NCBI GenBank assembly: GCA_946406435.1
Contig: CAMJKP010000035.1
Span: 1 to 34,949, forward strand
Reading direction: 5' to 3'
Length of the DNA stretch: 34,949 nucleotides
DNA from: an uncultured Prevotellaceae bacterium
Lineage (GTDB): Bacteria; Bacteroidota; Bacteroidia; Bacteroidales; Bacteroidaceae
The notes below the pieces were generated by a model, which ran no database searches, was not told where the DNA came from, and saw only the letters and a program-made list of their open reading frames with translations. Of this stretch, positions 15,335 to 24,403 are shown piece by piece (the stretch's first letter is position 1; each line of letters begins with the position of its first letter). The position numbers and the translations under genes were made by a program.

Positions 15335-15422
15335 AATTAAAAAGGAAAAAATAAAAAGTATGATTAGCTTTATAGCTTATTGGTGTTACCTGCCACTTTT
15401 TACTTTTTCCTTTTTATCTTTT
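15335..15422. repeat. AT-rich inverted repeat in the symporter-GH31 spacer
   Basis: AAAAAGGAAAAAATAAAAAGTA (about 15339-15360) and TACTTTTTCCTTTTTATCTT (about 15400-15420) form a long weak inverted repeat around a 40-base loop. It may act as a processing or attenuation point between two genes of the same operon. No terminator of standard form was seen. Confidence 0.5.
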
Positions 15423-15438
15423 ACTTAAAAGAAATACG

Positions 15439-17808
15439 ATGAAGAAACCTATTTTCGCCCTTGCCCTTGCGCTTTGCGTAACAGGAGCTTCGGCACAGCT
15501 AACCACAAACAACGGACAGCAGTATCTGCTCAACCAGTCCCTGGATATGAGCCAGCAGTTCTTTGATATGTCAAACACTTACTTCACAGCAGATAGTCTT
15601 GCGGCTTTCGATAAGGCAACAGGCGTGGGTAAGATAAAGTGGGCTCGTCAGCAGCTCCATGCCCGTCAGGCTTTTAATGCAAACGGACAATGGATCATCC
15701 CTCTTGAGAATCTTGACTTCCCCGGACCTGCATACGACCAGAGTCCGGAGTTGCAGTTCTCGGTAGAGCCAGTAAACAGCCGTACCGTGCGCGTTCGTCT
15801 CTATACATCTCCTATCATTCCGAAGGATAACTATGCCGATGAGGTGATGCTTGTAAGGAAGCCTGCCGATGGTCGTGCACAATGGAATGTCACGGAGACT
15901 GCAAAAGCCATCGTATATAAGAGTTCCGAGGGTAGCATTGAGATTCAGAAATATCCTTGGCGACTTGTCGTGAAGGATAAGAATGGCAAGGAACTGACAC
16001 ATACCCGTGCTTTGTCGGATAATGATTCCACTCAGGTAAAGACACATCCGCTTATGTGGATGAAGCGTGGCGTTGACAATAGTCGTGCCATCGAACCTGT
16101 ATTCTCACTTGCTCCTGGCGAGAGAATCTATGGATGTGGTGAGTCTCCAAGCGGACTCAACCATGCAGGTCAGAAACTCAATCTCTTCGTTACTGATCCG
16201 CAGGGACCAGAGACAGCAGACATGTATAAGCCTATTCCGTTCTTCTTCTCCAACCGTGGCTATGGCATCTTCATGCACACCGCAGCCCCTGTTACCGTTG
16301 ATTTCGGATGCTCATATATCGGTTCTACCCAGCTCTTCATGGGCGATGAGAATGCCGATCTCTTCATCATGCTCGGCTCTCCGAAGGAAATCCTAAACGA
16401 ATACACCGACCTTGTGGGCAAGCCTATGTTGCCACCGCTCTGGTCTTTCGGCACATGGATGTCGCGCATCTCTTATTTCACCGAGGCAGAAGGCCGTAGC
16501 GTTGCGAAGAAGTTGCGTGATAACAAGATCCCTTCGGATGTTATCCATTTCGATACAGGATGGTTTGAGGTGGACTGGCAATGTGACTATGAGTTCTCGA
16601 AGAAGAATTTCAAGGACCCAGTGAAGATGCTGAAAGACCTCAAGGCTGACGGTTTCCACACCTGCTTGTGGCAGTTGCCTTACTTCACTCCGAAGAACCG
16701 CTATTTCAACGAACTTGTGGAAAACGGAATGGCGGTGAAGAGTCCTAATGGACAGTTGCCTTTCGAGGATGCCGTTCTCGACTTCACCAATCCTCAAACC
16801 CGTAAGTGGTACACAGAGAAGCTTCAGGGCTTGATAAAGCAGGGTGTTTCGGTCATAAAGGTTGACTTTGGTGAGGGTGCTCCTCTCAACAATGGTATTT
16901 ACAGCAACGGCCGTACAGGCTTCTATGAGCATAACCTCTATCCTGTGCGCTATAACAAGACGGCTTACGAGGCTATCGATGCTGTAAACCATGAGGGAAT
17001 AATCTGGGCACGCTCTGCATGGGCAGGTTCTCAGCGTTATCCTCTCCATTGGGGTGGTGATGCCTGCACGACAAACACGGGACTTCTCGGAACCGTACGT
17101 GCCGGACTTTCTTTCGGACTCTCTGGCTTCTCTTTCTGGAGCAATGATATAGGCGGATTCGTAACAAAATCGCCTGAGGAACTTTATCGCCGTTGGTTGC
17201 CATACGGTTTCTTCACTTCCCACTCACGTATTCATGGCGTGGAGACAGAGCCTTGGCTCTATACCGACGGACAGTCAGACTATTCAAAGGAACAGGAGTT
17301 CATGGATTTCTTCCGTCAGTCTGCTGAGATGAAGTATAAGCTCATGCCATACATCTATGCGCAGGCAAAGCTCTGCACCGAGCAGGGACTTCCTATGCAG
17401 CGTGCCCTTCTTCTTGAATATCCTGATGATCCGGGCGCATGGCTTGTGGAGGATGAATATATGTTCGGCAGTCAGATGCTCGTAGCTCCTATGCTTGAGG
17501 CTGGTACTACCCGCACCGTATATCTCCCAGGCGAAGAGCCTTGGATTGACTATCAGACAGGCAAGACATATCAGCCTGGATGGCGTAAGATTGATGTCCC
17601 GCAATGGAAAACAGCAGGCGACCAGTTACCTATTGTCGTTCTTGTGAAAAATGGCTCTGCTATCCCTCATGTTGCCCTTGCACAGCGTACAGATCAGATA
17701 GACTGGGAGAACATCGAATGGAAAACATATTCCGCTAATGGTGCTGTTCCTATTGGTTATCTGTATCGTCCGGGAGATAGCAAGGTGGAAATAGTGACTA
17801 ATTACTAA
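15439..17808 (+). CDS. GH31 glycosidase, YicI-type (probable alpha-xylosidase)
   Basis: The 789-residue protein has a signal peptide (MKKPIFALALALCVTGASAQ), an N-terminal beta-sandwich, the GH31 barrel from about residue 320 (FGTWMSRISYFTE), and C-terminal beta-domains. The nucleophile Asp476 lies in KVDFGEGAP and the acid/base Asp541 in HWGGDACTTN, with ARSAWAGSQRYPLHW between them. These motifs resemble E. coli YicI alpha-xylosidase (KTDFGERIP, ARSASVGAQ) more than alpha-glucosidases. An alpha-xylosidase would act on xyloglucan fragments, although GH31 also holds alpha-glucosidases and alpha-galactosidases. Being periplasmic, it would act before import. The gene ends 5 bases before the epimerase gene. 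Specificity is inferred. Confidence 0.88.
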   Translation: MKKPIFALALALCVTGASAQLTTNNGQQYLLNQSLDMSQQFFDMSNTYFTADSLAAFDKATGVGKIKWARQQLHARQAFNANGQWIIPLENLDFPGPAYDQSPELQFSVEPVNSRTVRVRLYTSPIIPKDNYADEVMLVRKPADGRAQWNVTETAKAIVYKSSEGSIEIQKYPWRLVVKDKNGKELTHTRALSDNDSTQVKTHPLMWMKRGVDNSRAIEPVFSLAPGERIYGCGESPSGLNHAGQKLNLFVTDPQGPETADMYKPIPFFFSNRGYGIFMHTAAPVTVDFGCSYIGSTQLFMGDENADLFIMLGSPKEILNEYTDLVGKPMLPPLWSFGTWMSRISYFTEAEGRSVAKKLRDNKIPSDVIHFDTGWFEVDWQCDYEFSKKNFKDPVKMLKDLKADGFHTCLWQLPYFTPKNRYFNELVENGMAVKSPNGQLPFEDAVLDFTNPQTRKWYTEKLQGLIKQGVSVIKVDFGEGAPLNNGIYSNGRTGFYEHNLYPVRYNKTAYEAIDAVNHEGIIWARSAWAGSQRYPLHWGGDACTTNTGLLGTVRAGLSFGLSGFSFWSNDIGGFVTKSPEELYRRWLPYGFFTSHSRIHGVETEPWLYTDGQSDYSKEQEFMDFFRQSAEMKYKLMPYIYAQAKLCTEQGLPMQRALLLEYPDDPGAWLVEDEYMFGSQMLVAPMLEAGTTRTVYLPGEEPWIDYQTGKTYQPGWRKIDVPQWKTAGDQLPIVVLVKNGSAIPHVALAQRTDQIDWENIEWKTYSANGAVPIGYLYRPGDSKVEIVTNY

Positions 17809-17813
17809 TAAAA

Positions 17814-19085
17814 ATGCCTATGTGCGAAAAAAATATAAATCGGGAAAGCTTAATTAGACAAGAGGTTCTCTCTTGCATAGAGCAAAACATTCTTCCTTTC
17901 TGGATTCATTTTCAGGATGAGGAGAACGGAGGCTTCTATGGTCGTATGAGTGGCGATGGCATTATCGACAAGGAGGCAAGCAAAGGTGGAATCCTTAATG
18001 CCCGAATACTGTGGAGTTTCTCTGCCTCATATCGTGTGCTTGGCAAGCCTGAATACCTTGTTGCAGCTACCCGTGCCAAGGACTATATCCTTGAGCATTT
18101 CCTCGACCCTGTGTATGGTGGAACCTACTGGGAACTGGATTACAAGGGCAACCCCATCGACACAAAGAAACAGTTCTATGCCCTTGGCTTTATGCTCTAT
18201 GGCATGAGTGAATATGTTCGTGCCCTTCGTCAACGTCCTGATGCCTCTGTGAGCGAAAGTGATATACAGAAGGTACTTGGTGTATGTATAAGTCTTTTCA
18301 CTTGCATAGAGGAACATTCCCTTGATGAGGTATATAATGGCTATATTGAGGCTTGCACCCGTGAGTGGGGTGAGATTGCCGATATGCGCCTCTCAGAACT
18401 TGATGCCAACTATCCGAAGAGTCAGAACACTCACCTGCATATCATCGAGCCGTATGCAAACTTTTACCGTGTGCTTAAAGAAGAACCGAGTTCGGTTCTT
18501 CCTGTATTGCTGAAAGTAGAAACCTCCCTTCGCAATCTCATCGACATCTTCTGCGATAAAATCCTGAACCCTGACACCCATCACCTTGACCTGTTCTTCG
18601 AAATGGACTGGACTCGTGGTGCAGGTTGGCTCGAAAGTTATGGTCACGATATTGAGTGCTCATGGCTCTTGCACGAGGCTGCGCTTGTGCTTGGTGACAA
18701 GGAGGTATTGGCAAAGGTAGAGCCTATCGTGCAGTTGGTTGCCAAGGCTTCTGAGAAAGGTCTCAATCCTGACGGCTCTATGACGCACGAGGCTAATCTT
18801 GATACAGGCTATGTGGATGCCGACCGCCATTGGTGGGTACAGGCAGAAACCGTTGTCGGCTTCTATAATATCTACCAGCACTTCGGTGATGAGGATGCCC
18901 TTCAGAAGGCTCTCCGTTGTTGGCAGTATATCAAAGATAATCTCATAGACCACGAACTCGGCGAATGGTATTGGAGTCGTGACCCAGAGCGTAACATCAA
19001 CCGCAAGGATGACCATGCTGGCTTCTGGAAATGTCCTTATCATAATTCAAGGATGTGTTTGGAATTAATAGAAAGAACTAACTAA
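17814..19085 (+). CDS. Cellobiose/mannobiose 2-epimerase (AGE superfamily)
   Basis: The cytosolic enzyme epimerises the reducing-end sugar of beta-1,4-mannobiose to give mannosyl-glucose, the GH130 substrate. The 423-residue protein has an (alpha/alpha)6-barrel pattern with the expected clusters: GGILNARILWSFS, GGTYWELDYKGNP, KQFYALGF, HLHIIEPYANFY, RGAGWLESYGHDIECSWLLHEA with one active-site His, GYVDADRHWWVQAE, and HAGFWKCPYHNSRMCLEL with another. It has no signal peptide. Two in-frame ATGs (17814, 17820) are possible; I keep the first, which lies 5 bases after the GH31 stop and implies tight operon coupling. GlcNAc 2-epimerase is excluded by context and the CE-specific motifs. Confidence 0.92.
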   Translation: MPMCEKNINRESLIRQEVLSCIEQNILPFWIHFQDEENGGFYGRMSGDGIIDKEASKGGILNARILWSFSASYRVLGKPEYLVAATRAKDYILEHFLDPVYGGTYWELDYKGNPIDTKKQFYALGFMLYGMSEYVRALRQRPDASVSESDIQKVLGVCISLFTCIEEHSLDEVYNGYIEACTREWGEIADMRLSELDANYPKSQNTHLHIIEPYANFYRVLKEEPSSVLPVLLKVETSLRNLIDIFCDKILNPDTHHLDLFFEMDWTRGAGWLESYGHDIECSWLLHEAALVLGDKEVLAKVEPIVQLVAKASEKGLNPDGSMTHEANLDTGYVDADRHWWVQAETVVGFYNIYQHFGDEDALQKALRCWQYIKDNLIDHELGEWYWSRDPERNINRKDDHAGFWKCPYHNSRMCLELIERTN

Positions 19086-19101
19086 CAATAAAACAATAAA
19101 T

Positions 19102-21360
19102 ATGTCTTTAGCGATAAATACTATAAAAAGACTCCCCCTCATGGGGCTTGGGGGCTTGCTCTTCTGCTTGCCTCTCCATGCTGAGAATGTGTCCCTAAAT
19201 ACCCCTCACAACTCCTTCGTTATCGACCTCGACAAAGGAGCTGAGCCTCAGTTCCTCTATTACGGCCCTTCTATAGGAACTGCCGATATGGCAAACCTCC
19301 AGAAACTGAAGGACGATAATTGGACGCGCTCCGAACTCTATCCCGCCTATGGTGCCACCCACACCATGAACGAGATTTGTCTTGCTATGCGTCATGCCGA
19401 CGGTAACCTGTCCACTAACCTCGTCATTGATGATTACAGCATAAAGCCTCATACCGAGAAGGCTCCTAATGGCGAGTCACGCTCTGGGCAGTTGCTTACC
19501 ATCACGCTGAAGGATGCCCTGTACGCAACTACCGTCCACCTCTACTATCTCGCTTACAACGACCTCGATATGCTTGAGTCATGGACAGACATTACCAACG
19601 GCGAGAAGAAGACCGTGACCCTCACGCAGTTCTATAACCCTCTTCTGCCTATTCGTCGTGGTAACGTGCATGTCACTCATTTCCATGGCTCTTGGGCAAG
19701 TGAGGCGCAACTTGTAGAAGAACCTCTCAATACTGGTCTGTTCGAGATTAAGAACAAGGATGGATTACGTAATGCCACCTCCGACCGTAATGAGGTGATG
19801 CTCTCTTTAGATGGTCCTGCCCGTGAGAATAACGGTGATGTGATTGGTGCCGTCCTCTCTTACAGCGGAAACTTCCGTATCACTATTGATACTGACGAAA
19901 CCGACTATCACCAGTACTTTGCAGGTATCAATCCCGACAACTCCGAGTATCACCTCAAGACGGGTGAGACCTTCACCACTCCTCGTTCAGCCTATACCTA
20001 TTCCGTATCAGGAACCAATGGCGTGAGCCAGACCTTTCACTCATGGGCGCGTAAGTATATGCTTCGTCATGCTGAAAAGGAACGTATGATTCTGCTAAAC
20101 TCATGGGAGGGCGTGTATTTCGACATCAACCATGAGGGTATGGACCAGATGATGCACGATATTGCAAGTATGGGTGGTGAGCTGTTCGTTATGGACGATG
20201 GATGGTTCGGCAATAAGTACCGCCGTATCACCGATAACGCTGCGCTCGGTGATTGGGTTGTCGATACCAAGAAACTGCCTGAAGGCATAGAGCGACTTCT
20301 TGCCGATGCCAAAAAGAACGGAGTGAAGTTTGGTATCTGGATTGAGCCTGAAATGGCTAATACTACCTCTGAACTTTATGAGAAACATCCCGACTGGATT
20401 ATCAAGGCTCCAGGTCGTGAGCCTGTGCAGGGTAGGGGCGGCACTCAGGTGGTTCTCGACCTGTCAAATCCGAAAGTTCAGGATTATGTCTTCTCTATCG
20501 TTGATAATCTCCTTACGAAATATCCAGAGATCGCATACATCAAGTGGGATGCAAATGCCCCTGTGATGAATCATGGCAGTCAGTATCTCTCTATGGCTGA
20601 CCAGAGCCACCTCTACATAGAGTATCACCGCGGACTGATAAACGTATGCGAGCGTGTTCGTGCCAAGTATCCTGACGTGGTCATTCAGGATTGTGCCTCT
20701 GGTGGCGGACGTGCCAACTACGGTCTCCTGCCTTATTTTGACGAGTTCTGGGTGTCAGATAACACAGATGCCCTCCAGCGTGTGTTTATGCAATGGGGTA
20801 CCAGTTATTTCTTCCCAGCGATAGCGATGGCAAGTCATATCTCTGCCGTGCCTAATCATGCTGTTTATCGTACCACAAGCCTCAAATTCCGTTGTGATGT
20901 GGCTATGAGTGGTCGTCTTGGTATGGAGATTCAGCCAAAAAACATGACCGATGAAGAGAAGGCTTTCTGCCGTCAGGTGATTACTGATTACAAGAAGATT
21001 CGTCCTGTCATTCAGTTTGGCGACCTCTTCCGTCTTCATTCCCCATATGCAGGAGATAATCTTGCATCCGAGATGTATGTGTCAAGTGACAAGCAAAAGG
21101 CGGTTTTCTTCTGGTGGAAACTCGAAACTTTCAAGAATCAGCACCTTCCTCGCGTAAAGATGGCAGGACTTGATGCCAACCGTATGTATCGCGTTCACGA
21201 ACTCAACCGCGTGGATGATACCCCTCTCCCTTGTGAGGGTAAGGCTTATAGTGGTGCCTTCCTAATGCAGACAGGTCTAGAAATGCCTGTATCGCATAAT
21301 GTTGATTACAACAAGCGCAACGACTGGTCAAGTCGAGTGTTGGTGCTTGAGGGACAATAA
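19102..21360 (+). CDS. GH36 alpha-galactosidase
   Basis: The enzyme releases alpha-1,6-galactose side chains, here most likely from galactomannan or its oligosaccharides. The 752-residue protein has a signal peptide (MSLAINTIKRLPLMGLGGLLFCLPLHA), an N-terminal beta-supersandwich, and a barrel with NSWEGVYFDINHEG, FVMDDGWFG, GIWIEPEM, the nucleophile Asp483 in YIKWDANAPV and the acid/base Asp553 in FWVSDNTDA after DCASGGGRANYGLL. The signal-peptide segment RLPLMGLGG is encoded by a G/C palindrome (CCCCCTCATGGGGCTTGGGGG, about 19134-19154) with the layout of family B. It follows the epimerase by 16 bases and ends the first transcription unit, with a terminator at 21412. Confidence 0.93.
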   Translation: MSLAINTIKRLPLMGLGGLLFCLPLHAENVSLNTPHNSFVIDLDKGAEPQFLYYGPSIGTADMANLQKLKDDNWTRSELYPAYGATHTMNEICLAMRHADGNLSTNLVIDDYSIKPHTEKAPNGESRSGQLLTITLKDALYATTVHLYYLAYNDLDMLESWTDITNGEKKTVTLTQFYNPLLPIRRGNVHVTHFHGSWASEAQLVEEPLNTGLFEIKNKDGLRNATSDRNEVMLSLDGPARENNGDVIGAVLSYSGNFRITIDTDETDYHQYFAGINPDNSEYHLKTGETFTTPRSAYTYSVSGTNGVSQTFHSWARKYMLRHAEKERMILLNSWEGVYFDINHEGMDQMMHDIASMGGELFVMDDGWFGNKYRRITDNAALGDWVVDTKKLPEGIERLLADAKKNGVKFGIWIEPEMANTTSELYEKHPDWIIKAPGREPVQGRGGTQVVLDLSNPKVQDYVFSIVDNLLTKYPEIAYIKWDANAPVMNHGSQYLSMADQSHLYIEYHRGLINVCERVRAKYPDVVIQDCASGGGRANYGLLPYFDEFWVSDNTDALQRVFMQWGTSYFFPAIAMASHISAVPNHAVYRTTSLKFRCDVAMSGRLGMEIQPKNMTDEEKAFCRQVITDYKKIRPVIQFGDLFRLHSPYAGDNLASEMYVSSDKQKAVFFWWKLETFKNQHLPRVKMAGLDANRMYRVHELNRVDDTPLPCEGKAYSGAFLMQTGLEMPVSHNVDYNKRNDWSSRVLVLEGQ

Positions 21361-21402
21361 ACGGCCTCTCCCCGCCCTCCCATAGGGAGGGAGTTGGAGC
21401 GT
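21361..21402. repeat. Solo family A arm
   Basis: GGCCTCTCCCCGCCCTCCCA, then TAGGGAGGGAGTTGGAGCG, is a diverged single arm beginning right after the GH36 stop codon. No partner ending GGAGAGGCC was seen downstream. Confidence 0.6.
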
Positions 21403-21411
21403 GAACGGCAT

Positions 21412-21453
21412 AAGAAAAGGGCATTTTCCAGGTGGAAATGCTCTTTTCCTTTT
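21412..21453 (+). terminator. Rho-independent terminator after GH36
   Basis: GAAAAGGGCATTTTCC (21414-21429) pairs with GGAAATGCTCTTTTC (21433-21447) across a 3-4 base loop, followed by CTTTTATG. It separates the GH26-GH36 unit from the GH9-GH3 unit. Confidence 0.7.
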
Positions 21454-21477
21454 ATGTAATTTCGCTTTACCTTCGCT

Positions 21478-21585
21478 CTTCCTCTGAACCAAACTCGATG
21501 AACCTCCGCTTTTTCCCAGTAAAAATGGGAGCTTCATCGAGTTTGGTTCGGAGTCACAACGGACTTACATGGGAGGTACTTGGGA
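21478..21585. repeat. Family D inverted repeat, copy 4
   Basis: Arms at 21483-21502 and 21533-21552 match those at 3506-3577 (second arm identical, first with one change), with an unrelated 30-base loop containing its own small CCCA/TGGG hairpin. Flanking GGACTTACATGGGAGG is family text in reverse orientation. Confidence 0.75.
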
Positions 21586-21679
21586 AGAACTCACGTTTTT
21601 TACATGATGCAATCATTCCGCATCATGATTTTTTTTTCGTTTTTATACGAGCAATCTTTTTTTTCTCTTTTTTTTTGAG

Positions 21680-21841
21680 TATTTTTGCACTTGAAAATCA
21701 GAGACGTGCGCCAGCCTTTAGGTAAATCTAGGCTTACGCCGCTCTTTTATCAAAAGACGCTCAAACGTGCGAGGATGCTTTGCACGTTGCACTTGAAAAT
21801 AATAAAAACCTAAATGGATTGTAAAAAAATAAAAGATTGAA
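21680..21841 (+). promoter_or_regulatory. GH9 promoter and two-hairpin leader (family E copy 2)
   Basis: TATTTTTG (21680-21687) is the -7 box; no clear -33 TTTG was found. Exact 14-base direct repeats TTGCACTTGAAAAT lie at 21685-21698 and 21787-21800. Between them hairpin I pairs GCG..AGCCT with AGGCT..CGC (about 21708-21739), and hairpin II pairs ACGTGC with GCACGT (about 21764-21786). The layout and much of the text match the map leader at 3311-3422. Confidence 0.55.
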
Positions 21842-24373
21842 ATGAAGAAATCATTATTATCTGCTATCATTTTAGCTTCCTGTTCCACATTATCGGCACA
21901 GGACCTGAAACTGAATGACTTAGAGTATTTCGAGCGTCAGGGCGTGAATATTTTGGTGTTCAGCAACAGTTTCAATGGAGGCTTTAATGACGAGAAAAAT
22001 TCAGGAATTGAGATTATCCACCACGGAGTACGTACTATTCAGGGTGGAGCGGTAAGATTAAACAAAACACCAGAGCAATGGGACTTGGTTCCTAAGATGA
22101 CGGACCGAAAAGTTAATCGTGAAAATGGTAGTATTGAGGTGACAATGCGTTATGACGATTACGATTTTGATAGTCATGTAATCGTAACAGCAAAGGGAAA
22201 GGCTGTAGAAATTTCCGTATGGCTTGATAAGCCTGTTCCGGAGAAATTGGCAGGTGAGGCAGGTTTTAACCTTGAGTTCCTTCCATCTCAGTATTGGTTG
22301 AAGACCTTTATGATGGACGGACGTCTGAACCGATTCCCACGATATGCCACAAGCCAGACCGTTACTCGTCCTAATGCGGAGAAGCCTCGTCAATTCAAGG
22401 GCTTCAAAACTTATGATGACCGTGGTACAGACCGTTTTGTTGACCCTTGTCCATTAGAGACCGGTCATAAAATTACTATGGCTATGGATGCTCCTGACAG
22501 GATGATTAGTATCAGTAGCGAGGATTCTGAACTTCAATTGTATGATGGACGTATGCTTGCCCAGAACGGCTGGTTCGTATTGCGTAGTGAATTGCCGAAA
22601 GGCAAGACAGGTAAAGTCATCACATGGACAGTTGAGCCTAATGCCATCCCTGGTTGGATTCGTGAACCAAATATCGGATTCTCGCAGATTGGCTATGTGC
22701 CTGATCAGCCAAAGGTTGCTGTTATCGAGCTTGATAAGCAGGATAAACCACAGGCTACAGCTTCTCTGATGCGTATTAAGGAAGACGGTAATGCGGAAGA
22801 GGCTTTCAAGGGCGACATCAAGACGTGGGGTAATTATTTTAAGTATAATTATGTTAAGTTTGACTTTTCGAGCGTCAACAAGCCTGGTATCTATTATATT
22901 CAGTATGGAAATACCAAGACAAATAACTTCCTTATTGACGAGCGTGTGTATGACAAGATAACCGATGCAACTACGGATGTGTGGGTACCTATCCATATGA
23001 ATCACATGTATGTTACTGAAGGCTATCGCACATGGCATGGAGAGCCTTTCAAGGAAGGCTATCTACAGGCTCCTCCAAGTGATCATTTCGACTTGCATAG
23101 GCAGGATTCAACAATCGATACAAAATACAAGCCATATGAGCTTATCCCAGGATTGAATGTCGGAGGATTCTTTGATGCTGGTGATTTCGATATCGAGACA
23201 GGTTCAAACATTAATGTTGTACAGAACTTCATCCGTGCTTGGGAATTGTTCAAGCCACAGCGCGACGAGACCTTTGTCAGTCAGAAACAGCGCTATGTAG
23301 AGCTACATCGTCCTGACGGAGTACCTGATATCCTTCAGTTCATAGAGCATGGTACGCTAAACCTTATCGCACAGGCCGAACAAATAGGTCACATGGCTTC
23401 TACGCTCTCAAATTCTGTGCTTGATAACTATCATCATCTTGGTGATGCTGCTTCAATTACTGATGGTCTTCATTACGACCCAAGTCTGAAACCATACGAG
23501 GTTAGTGCTGATGGCAAGAGAAGTGGAACGCCAGACGATATGTGGGCTTTCACTACTCGTAATCCAAGCCTTGACTTCCAGGCCGCTACAATGTTCGCAG
23601 CTGCCAGTCGTGCCCTTACCGGTTATAATGATGATTTGGCTGCACGTGCCTTGACTCAGTCAAAGCGTCTTATGCAAGAGGCTACTGAACTGATGAAACA
23701 GCGTCCAAAGCGTCCTATGCCTGCTTTTGCCCGTTTTAATAACGGAGATATAAGTACGAACTTACAACTCTATGCTGCGACCAAGGAAAAGCAGTATCGC
23801 GAGAAATACGAAAAGGCTATTTGGGCTGCCCTTGATAGTAATTTGTCATTCACTATGCAGACTGCCCTTGATGCTATTCCATATATGGACGAGGCTTACA
23901 AGAAGAAGTTACGCCCTTATGTGGTTAAGTTTAATGATTATATCAAGGGCTTCGACAAAGAGAATCCTTATGGCGTGCCTATCGGACTTGGTAACTGGGC
24001 TGGTGTGAATGCCGTTCTTAGCTTTGGTATTACCGTAAACTATGCCAATATCTACTATCCGGAGATTGTGAGCAAGGACGAGGTTTATCGTGTGGCTAAC
24101 TGGCTTTACGGCTGTCATCCTTATCATAATTACTCATTCGTAGCTGTTGTGGGTGCTACCCGTCCAAAGCAGGTATTCTATGGAAATAATCGTGCCGACT
24201 TCTCATTCATTCCTGGTAACGTAGCTCCAGGTTTGCTCTTCAGAAAACCAGACCACTTCGAGAACTTCGACGATTGGCCATTCCTTTGGGGACAGAATGA
24301 GGGTACTATTGCTGGTAATACCCAATATATCATCTTCGGCTCTTCTCTGAAGGGCATAATGAATGTTAAGTAA
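21842..24373 (+). CDS. GH9 glycoside hydrolase with large N-terminal domain
   Basis: GH9 enzymes cut beta-1,4-glucans (cellulose, xyloglucan, glucomannan) by inversion. The 843-residue protein has three parts: an export signal (MKKSLLSAIILASCSTLSAQ), a beta-rich domain of about residues 25-275 that I do not recognise, and an Ig-like cellulase N-domain (about 276-370; IGFSQIGYVPDQPKVAVIE) leading into the (alpha/alpha)6 GH9 domain. Catalytic residues are Asp445/Asp448 in GGFFDAGDFD and Glu820 in GQNEGTIAGNTQ. The signal contains LASC, so it could instead be a lipoprotein. The domain order beyond residue 276 resembles GH9 enzymes of xyloglucan loci. It has its own promoter and leader and is followed by GH3 after 30 bases. 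Confidence 0.85.
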   Translation: MKKSLLSAIILASCSTLSAQDLKLNDLEYFERQGVNILVFSNSFNGGFNDEKNSGIEIIHHGVRTIQGGAVRLNKTPEQWDLVPKMTDRKVNRENGSIEVTMRYDDYDFDSHVIVTAKGKAVEISVWLDKPVPEKLAGEAGFNLEFLPSQYWLKTFMMDGRLNRFPRYATSQTVTRPNAEKPRQFKGFKTYDDRGTDRFVDPCPLETGHKITMAMDAPDRMISISSEDSELQLYDGRMLAQNGWFVLRSELPKGKTGKVITWTVEPNAIPGWIREPNIGFSQIGYVPDQPKVAVIELDKQDKPQATASLMRIKEDGNAEEAFKGDIKTWGNYFKYNYVKFDFSSVNKPGIYYIQYGNTKTNNFLIDERVYDKITDATTDVWVPIHMNHMYVTEGYRTWHGEPFKEGYLQAPPSDHFDLHRQDSTIDTKYKPYELIPGLNVGGFFDAGDFDIETGSNINVVQNFIRAWELFKPQRDETFVSQKQRYVELHRPDGVPDILQFIEHGTLNLIAQAEQIGHMASTLSNSVLDNYHHLGDAASITDGLHYDPSLKPYEVSADGKRSGTPDDMWAFTTRNPSLDFQAATMFAAASRALTGYNDDLAARALTQSKRLMQEATELMKQRPKRPMPAFARFNNGDISTNLQLYAATKEKQYREKYEKAIWAALDSNLSFTMQTALDAIPYMDEAYKKKLRPYVVKFNDYIKGFDKENPYGVPIGLGNWAGVNAVLSFGITVNYANIYYPEIVSKDEVYRVANWLYGCHPYHNYSFVAVVGATRPKQVFYGNNRADFSFIPGNVAPGLLFRKPDHFENFDDWPFLWGQNEGTIAGNTQYIIFGSSLKGIMNVK

Positions 24374-24403
24374 TAACTGCAAAAAGTTTTTACGTTTGGA
24401 AAT

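Noticed and set aside
16393..17223. Long antisense open frame within the GH31 gene
   Set aside because: It overlaps the catalytic domain of a clear GH31 enzyme, lacks a recognisable domain and has no promoter; antisense frames are common in these codon-biased genes.
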